Below are positions 51,649-59,913 of a stretch of DNA of 64,000 nucleotides, piece after piece (position 1 is the first letter of the stretch; the number at the start of each line of letters is the position of its first letter). The stretch lies in NCBI RefSeq assembly GCF_001625085.1, contig NZ_BDAW01000037.1:1-64000 (forward strand), written 5' to 3'. The notes beneath the pieces are model-generated. The model saw only the letters and a list, made by a program, of their open reading frames with translations. It was not told the DNA's origin and made no database searches. Position numbers and translations under genes: made by a program. Source of the stretch: Nocardia acidivorans NBRC 108247 (GTDB taxonomy: Bacteria > Actinomycetota > Actinomycetes > Mycobacteriales > Mycobacteriaceae).

Positions 51649-52613
51649 TGTGCTGCCTCCACTTCGTCATCGGGGACGCCCAGGTAGGCGGCGATCACCT
51701 TGGGATTGTCGCGGATCTCCGCGGGCAGGCCGTCGGCGATCTTGCGGCCGAACTCGAGCACCACGATGCGATCGGTGACGCCCATGACCAGGCGCATATC
51801 GTGCTCGATGAGCAGCACGGTGAACCCGTCGTCGCGGATCCTGCGGATCAGATCCATGAGTGCGGACTTCTCGCTCGGATTGAATCCGGCCGCGGGCTCG
51901 TCCAGGCACAGCAGTTTCGGTTCGGTCGCCAGGGCGCGCGCGATCTCCAGGCGGCGCTGATCGCCGTAGGAGAGGTTGCGCGCCTTCTCCACCGCGCGCG
52001 GGGCGATGCCGACGAACTCCAACAGCGCCATACCGCGTTCGATGGCGTCCTTCTCCTCACGGCGATGCCGGGCGCTTCGGAAGACCGCGCCGGGAATCGA
52101 CGTGTGGTGCCGCGCATCGGTTCCCACCACCACGTTCTCCAGCGCCGTCATCTCCTGGAACAGCCGCACATTCTGGAAGGTGCGGGCGATGCCCAGGCGG
52201 GTGATCTCATTGCGCTTGGATTTGGTGAGCGGCTGACCGTCGAACGACACCGTGCCCGAGGTGGGCCGGTAGACGCCGGTGATGGCGTTGAAGCAGGTGG
52301 TCTTGCCCGCGCCATTGGGTCCGATCATGCCCAGGATCTCACCGCGGCGGATCTCGAAGCTGACATTGTCCAGTGCGGTGAGGCCACCGAATTTCACCGT
52401 CAGCCCGTCGGTGCGCAGCAGCGGCGCACCCACTGCGGTCTCGATTTCCCGATGCGGCGCAACGACTTCCGCGACGACCTCGGCATCGGCGAAGATCGGC
52501 AGTACCTCGGTGACATCCAGGGTGCCCGCCGCCTCGCGGACCTCGTCGGCGGTATAGCCCGCCCCCATATCCTCATTGTCGAACAGCGCGCCACCCGCGC
52601 CCGGCCCGGTCAT
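51645..52613 (-). CDS. livG: Branched-chain amino acid ABC transporter ATPase LivG
   Basis: A 322-aa ATPase: Walker A GPNGAGKTTCFNAITG, signature LSYGDQRRLEIARALA, Walker B LLCLDEPAAGFNP. It has a roughly 65-residue N-terminal extension (acidic, VTEVLPIFADAEVVAEV) not present in E. coli LivG. Stop/start overlaps of 4 bases on both sides. Confidence 0.94.
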   Translation of the reverse strand: MTGPGAGGALFDNEDMGAGYTADEVREAAGTLDVTEVLPIFADAEVVAEVVAPHREIETAVGAPLLRTDGLTVKFGGLTALDNVSFEIRRGEILGMIGPNGAGKTTCFNAITGVYRPTSGTVSFDGQPLTKSKRNEITRLGIARTFQNVRLFQEMTALENVVVGTDARHHTSIPGAVFRSARHRREEKDAIERGMALLEFVGIAPRAVEKARNLSYGDQRRLEIARALATEPKLLCLDEPAAGFNPSEKSALMDLIRRIRDDGFTVLLIEHDMRLVMGVTDRIVVLEFGRKIADGLPAEIRDNPKVIAAYLGVPDDEVEAAQ

Positions 52614-53842
52614 CGCTGTCCTCCAGGGGTTTCGGGGGTGCGATGCACCGCGCGGTAGACCGTGCGCCCGTAGGCGAGCAGTTTCTGTCGCACCGGGAAC
52701 AAACCCTGCGGCCGGAAGATCATGACCACCACCAGCGTGACGCCGTAGAACAGATACTTGTAATCGCCGAGCGACTGGCCGCTGATATTCACCGACATGA
52801 ACCGGTTCGGCAGATACACGATCAGGAACGCACCGACGATGACGCCCAGTTTATTACCCTGACCGCCGATCACCACCGCGCACAGGAACAACATCGAATT
52901 GATGATGTTGAATCCGGTCGGATTGATGAACTGCACCTGACCGGCATAGAGCGCACCCGACATACCGCCGATGCCCGCGCCGATCATGAACGCCCATAGT
53001 TTGAATTTGAAGGTCGGGACGCCCATCATCTCGGCGACGTCCTCGTCCTCGCGAATCGCCACCCAGGCGCGGCCGACCCGGCTGCGCTCCAGATTGCCGA
53101 CGAACAGCAGCACGATGATCACCAGGGCCATACCGATCCAGAACCACCAGGCTCCGGAATTGGCGCGGTCCAGCAGATTCCAGCTGTGCCTGTCGCCGAG
53201 ATTGCCGGAGGAGAAATACCCGTCCGGATGCGAGTCGGAGACACCGACGCGCGGATACGCGATCCGCGAGAGACCGAGACTGCCATTGGTGATATCGCCG
53301 AGATTGTCGGCGAGCAGGCGCACGATCTCACCGAAACCGAGGGTGACGATGGCCAGGTAGTCACCGCGCAGGCGCAGCGTCGGCGTGCCCAGGATCAGAC
53401 CGGAGACGGCCGTGACGCCAATTGCCAAGGGAACACAGACGATCCACGCCCAGCTCGGCTTCAACCAGCCGTCGGTTTGATTCCACGGGCTGTTCGGACT
53501 GGTGAGCAGGCCGACGGTGTACGCACCGACGGCATAGAAGCCGACATAGCCGAGATCGAGCAGACCGGCTTGGCCGACAACGACATTCAGGCCGACGGCG
53601 ATCAGGGCCGTCATGGCGAACTGCGCCATCACACCGGAGAAACTGGTGCCCGGCGTATCGAGCAGCGGTGGCGGGAACAACGGGAGCAGTGCGAGCAGGA
53701 TGATGACCGGCACGCCGAGGCCCCACTGCGCCGGACGGGACAGCCCGCCCCACCAATCACGCAGTGAATCGCCGATACCGCGGCCCTTGGACTTGGCGGG
53801 CGGCGACTTCGGTTGTGGTGCGGCGGATTTCGATAGCGTCAT
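52610..53842 (-). CDS. livM: Branched-chain amino acid ABC transporter permease LivM
   Basis: A 410-aa permease with about ten hydrophobic helices. Cytoplasmic N-terminus of about 35 residues (AAPQPKSPPAKSKGRG). The family loop ...LRGDYLAIVTLGFGEIVRLL is present, and SRVGRAWVAIREDEDVAEMMG is the coupling segment. Forms the channel with LivH. Confidence 0.92.
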   Translation of the reverse strand: MTLSKSAAPQPKSPPAKSKGRGIGDSLRDWWGGLSRPAQWGLGVPVIILLALLPLFPPPLLDTPGTSFSGVMAQFAMTALIAVGLNVVVGQAGLLDLGYVGFYAVGAYTVGLLTSPNSPWNQTDGWLKPSWAWIVCVPLAIGVTAVSGLILGTPTLRLRGDYLAIVTLGFGEIVRLLADNLGDITNGSLGLSRIAYPRVGVSDSHPDGYFSSGNLGDRHSWNLLDRANSGAWWFWIGMALVIIVLLFVGNLERSRVGRAWVAIREDEDVAEMMGVPTFKFKLWAFMIGAGIGGMSGALYAGQVQFINPTGFNIINSMLFLCAVVIGGQGNKLGVIVGAFLIVYLPNRFMSVNISGQSLGDYKYLFYGVTLVVVMIFRPQGLFPVRQKLLAYGRTVYRAVHRTPETPGGQR

Positions 53843-54876
53843 ACCCGCGCCCTCCCCAGGCTCTCGCCGAGAATGCCGGTCGGGCGGAACATGAGCACGG
53901 CCACCAGCACCACGAACGCGACCACGTCACGCCACTGGGTGCCGAACAGGATCTGCCCGTAGTTCTCCGCCAAGCCGAGCAGCAGACCACCCAGCAGCGC
54001 ACCGCGCAGATTGCCGATACCGCCGAGCACCGCGGCGCTGAATGCCTTGATGCCCAAGATGAATCCGCCCGAGTAGATGATGCCGTTCGGGATCTTCAGG
54101 GTGTACAGCATGGCCGCCGCACCGGCGAGCAGACCGCCGAGCAGGAAGGTGAGCATGATGATCCGCTCGCGCGAGACGCCCATCAGGGTCGCGGTATCGG
54201 GATCCTGCGCCACGGCGCGAATACCGCGGCCGAATTTCGTTCTGTTGATGAGGATTTCGGTGGTCGCGGCCAGGATGATCGCGGCCACGATGATCACCAG
54301 GGTCACATTGGTGACCGAGGCCCCGAAAATCGTGAACTGTTCGGTCTGGCGCACCAGCATGATCGGCTGCTGCGCATTCGTCCCGCCGAGTTTGGTGGAG
54401 ATCTTCGGCAGCACATAGTGCACGAATTCCTGCAGCACGAACGACATGCCGATCGCGGTGATCAGGAAGATGAGTGGTTTGGCCCCGCGTCTACGCAGCG
54501 GGCGATAGGCGATGCGCTCCAGGCCGACCGCGGTCGCACCCGAGACCAGCATGCCGAAGATCATGGCCACCAACAGATAGACGACGGTGAGGACAATGCC
54601 TTCGGAGTACACATTTCCGCTGGGACTGAAACCGACCACCATCAGACCGATGTACTGACCGAACATGCCCACCATGAAAATTTCCGAATGGGCGAAATTG
54701 ATCAGTCGCAGCACACCGTATACCAGGGTATAGCCGACCGCGACCAGGGCATAGATCGAACCGTAAGCCAAACCGTCCACGGTGAGCCGCCAGAATTGGT
54801 CGACCACACCCGAGACGTTGAAATCGATGGACCCGTTGGCAAGCAGAGCCGCATCGGCCAATAGGGATGAAGACAT
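53839..54876 (-). CDS. livH: Branched-chain amino acid ABC transporter permease LivH
   Basis: A 345-aa permease: QFWRLTVDGLAYGSIYALVAVGYTLVYGVLRLINFAHSEIFMVG is the LivH N-terminal signature, and FGRGIRAVAQDPDTATLMGVSRERI is the coupling loop. About eight helices. An unusual hydrophobic stretch precedes the first conserved helix (SLLADAALLANGSID). Confidence 0.93.
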   Translation of the reverse strand: MSSSLLADAALLANGSIDFNVSGVVDQFWRLTVDGLAYGSIYALVAVGYTLVYGVLRLINFAHSEIFMVGMFGQYIGLMVVGFSPSGNVYSEGIVLTVVYLLVAMIFGMLVSGATAVGLERIAYRPLRRRGAKPLIFLITAIGMSFVLQEFVHYVLPKISTKLGGTNAQQPIMLVRQTEQFTIFGASVTNVTLVIIVAAIILAATTEILINRTKFGRGIRAVAQDPDTATLMGVSRERIIMLTFLLGGLLAGAAAMLYTLKIPNGIIYSGGFILGIKAFSAAVLGGIGNLRGALLGGLLLGLAENYGQILFGTQWRDVVAFVVLVAVLMFRPTGILGESLGRARV

Positions 54877-54899
54877 TCAAAACTCTCGCCGTAGGGGAA

Positions 54900-54949
54900 G
54901 CGGCGGGCCGGAACGGGTTTGTGACCCGCCGTGAATCCGGCCGCGCCGC
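54900..54949 (-). promoter_or_regulatory. Intercistronic stem-loop between livK and livH
   Basis: GCGGCGGGCCGGA pairs with TCCGGCC(G)CGCCGC with one bulged G; an inner hairpin CGGGT-TTGTG-ACCCG closes it. Such structures often stabilise the binding-protein message or reduce readthrough into the permease genes. Confidence 0.6.
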
Positions 54950-54965
54950 TTCGAGTCGGAGGTGA

Positions 54966-56210
54966 CTACTTGACCTCGTACATCCAGATCAGCGCATTCG
55001 CCAATTCACCCTGGGCATCCCACTTGTATTCGCGGGCCAGGCCCTGACCCTGGTAGGTCTTCACGTACTCGACCAGATCTGGGCGCGAAACCTTGCCGGC
55101 GGCAATGCCCTTGAGCACGATCGTGGTGAGGTCGTAGCCCTCGGTCGAGTAGGTGCCGGCGTCATAACCGCTGAACGCCTTGTAGTCGGTGGCGAATTTG
55201 TCCGGAGCCGGACCACACGGGCAGGACAGCAGCGCGCCCTTGGACGAATCGCCCGCCTGCTTCACGAACTCGACGTCCTTGGTGCCGTCATCGGAGATGA
55301 AGGTCGCGGTCACGCCGCCCGAGCGCAGCTGCTGCACGAACGGGGATGCCTCGGCGTAGTACCCGGCGTAGAAGATGGCGTCCGGCTTGGCCGAAGCCAG
55401 CTTGGAGACCGCGGCGGAGAAGTCCTTGTCACCGGCCTTGAGCTGCACCGAGCAGCTCGGATCGGCGATCGCGCCCAGGCCCTCGGTCAGCGTCTTGGCC
55501 AGACCGGTGCCGTAATCGGAGTTGTCCTGCGCGACACAGATCTTCTTGTACTTACCGGTGCCCGCGAGGTACTTCGCGACCGCCGGACCCTGCACACCGT
55601 CATTGCCGAGGCCGCGGAAGAAGGTCTTCCAGCCATTGGTGGTGAGGGTGACATTGGTGGCGGACGGGGTCAGCGACAGCAGACCCGCATCGCTGACGAC
55701 CTGACCGGTCGCCTTGGTCTCGCCCGAGAAGGTCGGGCCGATCATGGCGACGATGGACGGATCGTTGATGATCGTCGGGATCACCTGGGTGGCCTTCTGC
55801 GGATCACCCTCGGTATCGAATTCCTTCACCGCCACCTGGCAGTTCGGGTTGGCCTTGTTGTGCTGGTCCAGTGCGAGCTTCACACCGCGCACGATATTGA
55901 GGCCCAGGTTGGCGTTCGGGCCGGTGAGCGGGCCCGACATGGCGATCGTCTGCGGCGCGCACTTGTCCTTGCCGTCACTGGCGGGATTCGCTGCGGCGGA
56001 ATTGTCGGCGCCGGCGACTTCCTTGCCGTCCTTGTCGATCTGGACAAGGGGCGAAATGGTCAGACTGCTACCACCGTTTCCACCACCGCCACTGTTGTTG
56101 TCGGTGGACTTGCTGCTGCATCCGGCAATGCCAAGCGCAAGTACTGCGGCAGCTCCGATGACTACCGCGCGAGCCACTGGGCCTCGCGTGTTTGTCACTG
56201 AACCAAGCAC
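54966..56210 (-). CDS. livK: Branched-chain amino acid binding lipoprotein LivK
   Basis: A 414-aa family 1 periplasmic-binding-fold lipoprotein. Signal peptide ARAVVIGAAAVLALGIAGC (lipobox, Cys about 31). Ligand-binding motifs: IAMSGPLTGPNANLGLNIVRGVKLALDQHN and MIGPTFSGETKA. GTG at 56210 behind AGAGGTG. It is the first gene of the operon and shares the 215-bp region 56211-56425 with the 3' end of pdtaR. Confidence 0.93.
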   Translation of the reverse strand: MLGSVTNTRGPVARAVVIGAAAVLALGIAGCSSKSTDNNSGGGGNGGSSLTISPLVQIDKDGKEVAGADNSAAANPASDGKDKCAPQTIAMSGPLTGPNANLGLNIVRGVKLALDQHNKANPNCQVAVKEFDTEGDPQKATQVIPTIINDPSIVAMIGPTFSGETKATGQVVSDAGLLSLTPSATNVTLTTNGWKTFFRGLGNDGVQGPAVAKYLAGTGKYKKICVAQDNSDYGTGLAKTLTEGLGAIADPSCSVQLKAGDKDFSAAVSKLASAKPDAIFYAGYYAEASPFVQQLRSGGVTATFISDDGTKDVEFVKQAGDSSKGALLSCPCGPAPDKFATDYKAFSGYDAGTYSTEGYDLTTIVLKGIAAGKVSRPDLVEYVKTYQGQGLAREYKWDAQGELANALIWMYEVK

Positions 56211-56425
56211 GATTCACCTCTATGTTCTGTGCTCCCTCGGCTCGCCGAGGAGGGCCGCCCCATCGATCGGCCCGGACAGAACATATCCCCGCCAGGTTAG
56301 CTCCGCATCACATTCGCATCATTCATGTGACATCGCAACAAACGAAAGCGCCCCTCGTGTTACTCGCGAGTTAATTGCGCTAGCGCATTCGCGGCAACAG
56401 AGGGGCAACGCTCAGACGAGCGATG

Positions 56426-57049
56426 TTACTTGGGGGCGAGATTTTCCAGCACAACCTCCGCGACCGCCTTCATCGTGGTGCGGCGGTCCATTGCGGTGCG
56501 CTGAATCCACTTGAACGCCTGCGGTTCCGAGAGGCCCTGGGTCTGCATGAGCACACCCTTGGCACGCTCCACCAGCTTGCGTGTTTCCAGGCGATCGGAC
56601 AGATTCGCGACTTCGCTCTCCAGCGCGGCGATCTCGTGGAAGCGGCTGGCGGCCAATTCGATGGCCGGAACCAGGTCGGACTTGGTGAACGGCTTCACCA
56701 GGTATGCCATGGCGCCCGCGTCGCGTGCCCGCTCGACCAGGTCGCGCTGGCTGAAGGCGGTCAGAATGACCACCGGCGCAAGACGTTTGGAGGCGATCTC
56801 GGCCGCGGCGTCGATACCGTCGCGACGCGGCATCTTCACATCCATGATCACCAGATCGGGACGCATCTCCTCGGCGAGGTCCACGGCCTGCTGACCGTCC
56901 CCCGCCTCACCCACCACGTGATAGCCCTCCTCGGAGAGCATCTCCACCAGGTCCATCCGGATGAGGGCTTCGTCCTCGGCAACCACCACCCGCTTGGGTG
57001 CCGATGCCGCCCCGTCCTTCTTCGAACCGCCCCCTGCTGTCGTTCCCAT
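56426..57049 (-). CDS. pdtaR: ANTAR response regulator (PdtaR-like)
   Basis: A 207-aa regulator orthologous to Rv1626. A receiver domain (about 20-140, phospho-Asp in DLVIMDVKMPRRDG, Lys in LVKPFTKSDL) is followed by a coiled coil and an ANTAR domain (ETRKLVERAKGVLMQTQGLSEPQAFKWIQRTAM). ANTAR proteins act on RNA, as antiterminators or translation regulators; PdtaR is phosphorylated by the unlinked kinase PdtaS. The first 18 residues are Gly/Lys-rich. ATG at 57049 behind AGGGG. Confidence 0.93.
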   Translation of the reverse strand: MGTTAGGGSKKDGAASAPKRVVVAEDEALIRMDLVEMLSEEGYHVVGEAGDGQQAVDLAEEMRPDLVIMDVKMPRRDGIDAAAEIASKRLAPVVILTAFSQRDLVERARDAGAMAYLVKPFTKSDLVPAIELAASRFHEIAALESEVANLSDRLETRKLVERAKGVLMQTQGLSEPQAFKWIQRTAMDRRTTMKAVAEVVLENLAPK

Positions 57050-57280
57050 AGATGAACCCCTGTCGCTCCGATACCAACACCCGACGTACATCGGTCCGAA
57101 GCCACCCTCGACGGATCGGCACGTACCCGAGTACCCAAAGAGTACCGTCCGCCCCCGCTCACAACCCACGTACCCAGCGCAAACCGACCAGTATCACAAA
57201 CCTGTAGTTCTCACCCCCACCCCCGCGCGCCCCGGTTAGGCTTTCCGCCACCCCACCCGCTATGCTCTCCAACGCGGTGC

Positions 57281-57367
57281 GCCGAGTTGGCGGAATAGGC
57301 AGACGCGACGGTCTCAAAAACCGTTGTCCGAAAGGACGTGTGGGTTCGATTCCCACACTCGGCACCA
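57281..57367 (+). tRNA. tRNA-Leu (CAA)
   Basis: Acceptor GCCGAGT / ACTCGGC plus A and encoded CCA (57365-57367). Long variable arm (TTGTCCGAAAGGACGT), anticodon loop CTCAAAA with CAA, T-loop GTTCGATTC. Class II tRNA as expected for leucine. Confidence 0.96.
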
Positions 57368-57369
57368 CA

Positions 57370-57398
57370 GGGGTCTCCCGGATTTTCCGAGAGACCCC
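57370..57398 (+). terminator. tRNA-Leu terminator
   Basis: GGGGTCTCCCGG / CCGAGAGACCCC with a 5-base loop, then TTTCG. Confidence 0.75.
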
Positions 57399-57469
57399 TT
57401 TCGCGTTTCACGGCCGCCCCCCCGAGTCCTGCTCGCGGATCGCCCGAACCCGAAGCCGGACAACATTCT

Positions 57470-57682
57470 TCAATCCCCCGACGCTGAAAGACCGCTCTCC
57501 AGATACTCTCCGGCGGCTCGCTTGCGCGGACACGGAGGCTCGCACGAGGCATGAATCCGCAAAATGCCTTCGGCGCGTTCACGACCGATCGAGTAGACGT
57601 AGCCCTTCTCGCAGTCATCGTGAACCCAGGCCGAACCATCGCCGTCTCGCATCGAACGAGAAGTCCGCTCGCTTCCCATCAT
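57470..57682 (-). CDS. Small Cys-containing protein, 70 aa
   Basis: A coherent small protein: DGSAWVHDDCEKGYVYSIGR, then AEGILRIHASCEPPCPRKRAA, ending YLESGLSASGD. The CEPPCPRK motif with three Cys and several His suggests metal binding. I have an impression of similar small proteins in actinobacteria but cannot name a family. It is divergent from a GntR regulator and shares the palindrome-rich promoter 57683-57876, so it is a candidate target. ATGs at 57682 and 57679 are both possible. Confidence 0.5.
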   Translation of the reverse strand: MMGSERTSRSMRDGDGSAWVHDDCEKGYVYSIGRERAEGILRIHASCEPPCPRKRAAGEYLESGLSASGD

Positions 57683-57732
57683 CCAACACCCCAGGTCCTC
57701 CGAGATTCCAAACCAGATCTGACTATCAGATC

Positions 57733-57818
57733 GTATATACACAACTGTACATGTACAAGCACAACGCCGGGCAGAGCCGATAGACTGGGTAACATCGCGT
57801 ACATGCACGGCTGTGCAT
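57733..57818. promoter_or_regulatory. Palindrome cluster (GntR operators)
   Basis: Three palindromes lie between the small Cys gene and gntR: GTATATAC (57733-57740), the perfect 12-mer TGTACATGTACA (57746-57757) and ATGCAC-GGCT-GTGCAT (57803-57818). GntR-family proteins usually bind such short GT/AC-ended palindromes. Confidence 0.65.
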
Positions 57819-57876
57819 GCTTGGAATGACTTTCAATAAGAGATCGACTCAAGCCTTGACCGGAAGGACTCGAACC

Positions 57877-58596
57877 GTGACGGATCCCGCGTATGTCGCG
57901 ATCGCGGCGGACTATGCCCACCAGATCCGCAGCGGCTCACTGCCCGCTGGAACGCAGTTGCGGAGTCTCAACGAGATGGTGGAACGGCACAGCGTTTCGA
58001 AGATCGTGATCATCGAGGCCATTCGCCTGCTGGAGAGGCAGGGGCTCGTTCGAACTGTCCCGAGTCGTGGCACCTTCGTGACCGATCATCCCAACCTGGT
58101 TCGGGTTGCCCCCGAACGTCAAATGGAGGACCCCGAAGACACTTTCAGACACGAATCGGGCGGCGATATCCGACTTGAGCGCGAGAGCGAACGTATGCGA
58201 GCGACCCCGCAGCTGGCCGAGGAGTTCGCAATCGACTCCGACTCGGAGCTGACCCACATCGTCACTCGCGCACTGGAAAACGGGCGACCGATCTCCATCT
58301 CGGACACCTACCGGCCGATCGGCGTTCCAGACATCTCAGCCGCACTGTTCCTGGAGGAAACCGTCGCCGATCGGCTCCCGTCCAGCGTGCACGGCGAATG
58401 GCTTCGCACACCTACGGGCGGTCTCGTCAAGGTGGTACGTCAGCGCTACCTCGGGACCGATGATCAGGTGCTGATGATCTCGGACATCTCCTACCCGCAT
58501 GACCGCTACGACGCGTTCGTCTCCAGGATGGCCCTCACCAGCCCGCCGAAGCAGTCACCGGCCGAGAGCGGCGCTCAGCGACGCACCCAGCCCTGA
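57877..58596 (+). CDS. GntR-family regulator with UTRA domain
   Basis: A 239-aa regulator. N-terminal winged HTH: YVAIAADYAHQIRSGSLPAGTQLRSLNEMVERHSVSKIVIIEAIRLLERQGLVRTVPSRGTFV. C-terminal UTRA ligand domain from about 85 (including THIVTRALENGRPISISDTYRP). The GTG at 57877 follows GGAAGG. Three palindromes upstream suggest autoregulation. UTRA regulators often control conjugative or accessory functions in actinobacteria. Its end overlaps the convergent gene by 22 bases. Confidence 0.88.
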   Translation: MTDPAYVAIAADYAHQIRSGSLPAGTQLRSLNEMVERHSVSKIVIIEAIRLLERQGLVRTVPSRGTFVTDHPNLVRVAPERQMEDPEDTFRHESGGDIRLERESERMRATPQLAEEFAIDSDSELTHIVTRALENGRPISISDTYRPIGVPDISAALFLEETVADRLPSSVHGEWLRTPTGGLVKVVRQRYLGTDDQVLMISDISYPHDRYDAFVSRMALTSPPKQSPAESGAQRRTQP

Positions 58597-59411
58597 GCGA
58601 CATCCGACAGGTTCCACCACGAAACATATTGACGATCTTGCGATTCCAGCCGCCAGCCCGCGGTGAGCGCATCGAAGAAGGTGTCGTCACCGGTCTTTCC
58701 TCCCTTCGGTTCTCCGACGAATATCAACCGCTCGCCACCGGAGCGCTCGAACTCCGCAAGCGCCTGCGATGCCATCGTGCTGCCCCACCCTGGAGGCCAG
58801 CACAGCAACAGCACATGATCGGGGCGATCATCGACACGTGCCGAGAACTCCGCGAGGTCGCCTACCGGGTACCAGACATCCTGCTGACCGGCAGCCCCGG
58901 GGAAAGAGAGATTCTCCGCTCGGTCCGGCGGCTCGGAATCGTAGGCGTCGATGACCAGCCCGCACCCGGCCAGCTGCGCGGCCCAATATCCGCGGCCCGC
59001 ACCAAGTTCCACGAGGGGCCGACCAGCACAGAAATCGGAGATCCAGGCGAGCGTCTCCGGTCCCGGGATGGCGTACGCGTAGACGGCTTGGAGAATCGTC
59101 TGTGCGTACCCGAGCCGCGCGCTCCCATTCGGCCGACCACCATCGACCCGCCGGTTGCCGTCGCGGATGGACAGCGACGGTTCGACAATGTCCCAGTAGG
59201 GATTCCCGCTCAGCGACGGACCGCCGGTCATGAAATTCACGAACCGGAGATCAAACGCGTTGTCCGCCTGAACATTCCCACTGCCGGAAAGCATCGGCGC
59301 CGTCTCGAGATAGTCCGCCACCCTCGGAAACCTGGATCGGAGGCCCCGCGCATCCTCCAGCAACGCAGCCAGTTCGTCACGGCGTTCTGCGGTCAACACG
59401 AGATCGCTCAT
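58575..59411 (-). CDS. SAM-methyltransferase-like protein
   Basis: A 278-aa protein. The N-terminal 120 residues are unassigned (PYWDIVEPSLSIRDGNRRV...). Residues about 135-175 contain LVELGAGRGYWAAQLAGCGLVIDAYD, a SAM-binding motif I and acidic loop. LLLCWPPGWGSTMASQAL follows where catalytic motif IV would be; the WPPGW sequence recalls the DPPY/NPPY element of N-methyltransferases. No known substrate. It is convergent with GntR (overlap) and divergent from a small gene across the palindrome at 59436-59451. Confidence 0.6.
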   Translation of the reverse strand: MSDLVLTAERRDELAALLEDARGLRSRFPRVADYLETAPMLSGSGNVQADNAFDLRFVNFMTGGPSLSGNPYWDIVEPSLSIRDGNRRVDGGRPNGSARLGYAQTILQAVYAYAIPGPETLAWISDFCAGRPLVELGAGRGYWAAQLAGCGLVIDAYDSEPPDRAENLSFPGAAGQQDVWYPVGDLAEFSARVDDRPDHVLLLCWPPGWGSTMASQALAEFERSGGERLIFVGEPKGGKTGDDTFFDALTAGWRLESQDRQYVSWWNLSDVAQGWVRR

Positions 59412-59435
59412 GGAATCATTCTTCCCGGCATCAAC

Positions 59436-59451
59436 ATCTCTCGCGAGAGAT
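59436..59451. promoter_or_regulatory. Perfect 16-bp palindrome
   Basis: ATCTCTCGCGAGAGAT lies 24 bases upstream of the methyltransferase-like start and at the start of the small + strand frames. Symmetry and position make it a likely operator for a divergent promoter. Confidence 0.6.
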
Positions 59452-59594
59452 TGGCGACGGTCACCACGTTCATCGCCGCTTCATCGTCCTCGAACATCGG
59501 ACATACCGCCGATGACCTCATCGTGGGGTTCGCAAGGGGCATCTACGCCGCATCGCGGTTCGCTTGGACCTACGACTTCGAGTTTCCCAAGTAG
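59451..59594 (+). CDS. Possible small protein, 47 aa
   Basis: A TTG-started frame encoding FIAASSSSNIGHTADDLIVGFARGIYAASRFAWTYDFEFPK. The composition looks protein-like, and it ends 8 bases before the next gene, which suggests an operon. The start lies inside the 16-bp palindrome, so it may be longer or not real. Confidence 0.3.
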   Translation: MATVTTFIAASSSSNIGHTADDLIVGFARGIYAASRFAWTYDFEFPK

Positions 59595-59602
59595 GGAGAG
59601 CC

Positions 59603-59845
59603 GTGCTGAGGACGATCGTCCCTCCGGAACTTCGCGGCGACCTCGAAACGCTTTGGGACTACGGCCGAATGCATCATGAGCCGCGGCCGGTGGATGTCGG
59701 GATCGGGCTCGGAAGTCAGGACCGGGAAGTGCCCGTCTATGCCGCGCTCGGGTGGGCCGTCGAGCAGCTGATGGGCGACGGCGTGCGGGAAGCCTTCTCG
59801 CGCTTGGTTGAAGCCGGGTTCGACAGGCGACTACTGCCCGAGTGA
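59603..59845 (+). CDS. Short YdcF-N-terminus-like protein, probably truncated
   Basis: An 80-aa frame with GTG behind GGGAGAG. LETLWDYGRMHHEPRPVDVGIGLGSQDREVPVYAA resembles the N-terminus of YdcF/DUF218 proteins. The following 40 residues (WAVEQLMGDGVREAFSRLVEAGFDRRLLPE) do not, and the rest of that domain is missing. Either a remnant or an unrelated small protein. Confidence 0.45.
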   Translation: MLRTIVPPELRGDLETLWDYGRMHHEPRPVDVGIGLGSQDREVPVYAALGWAVEQLMGDGVREAFSRLVEAGFDRRLLPE

Positions 59846-59913
59846 GGTGGCCGCTGCGACAGCGTTCGAGGCCTTACGACGGGTGGGCCGGGCAGCCCGA
59901 AAGATGTTTCGGG

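Noticed and set aside
56211..56425. ANTAR-target RNA hairpins before livK
   Set aside because: The region between pdtaR and livK has GC-rich partial stems (CCCCTC/GAGGGG, GCGCTAGCGC), but I could not see the paired six-base-loop hairpins that define ANTAR targets.
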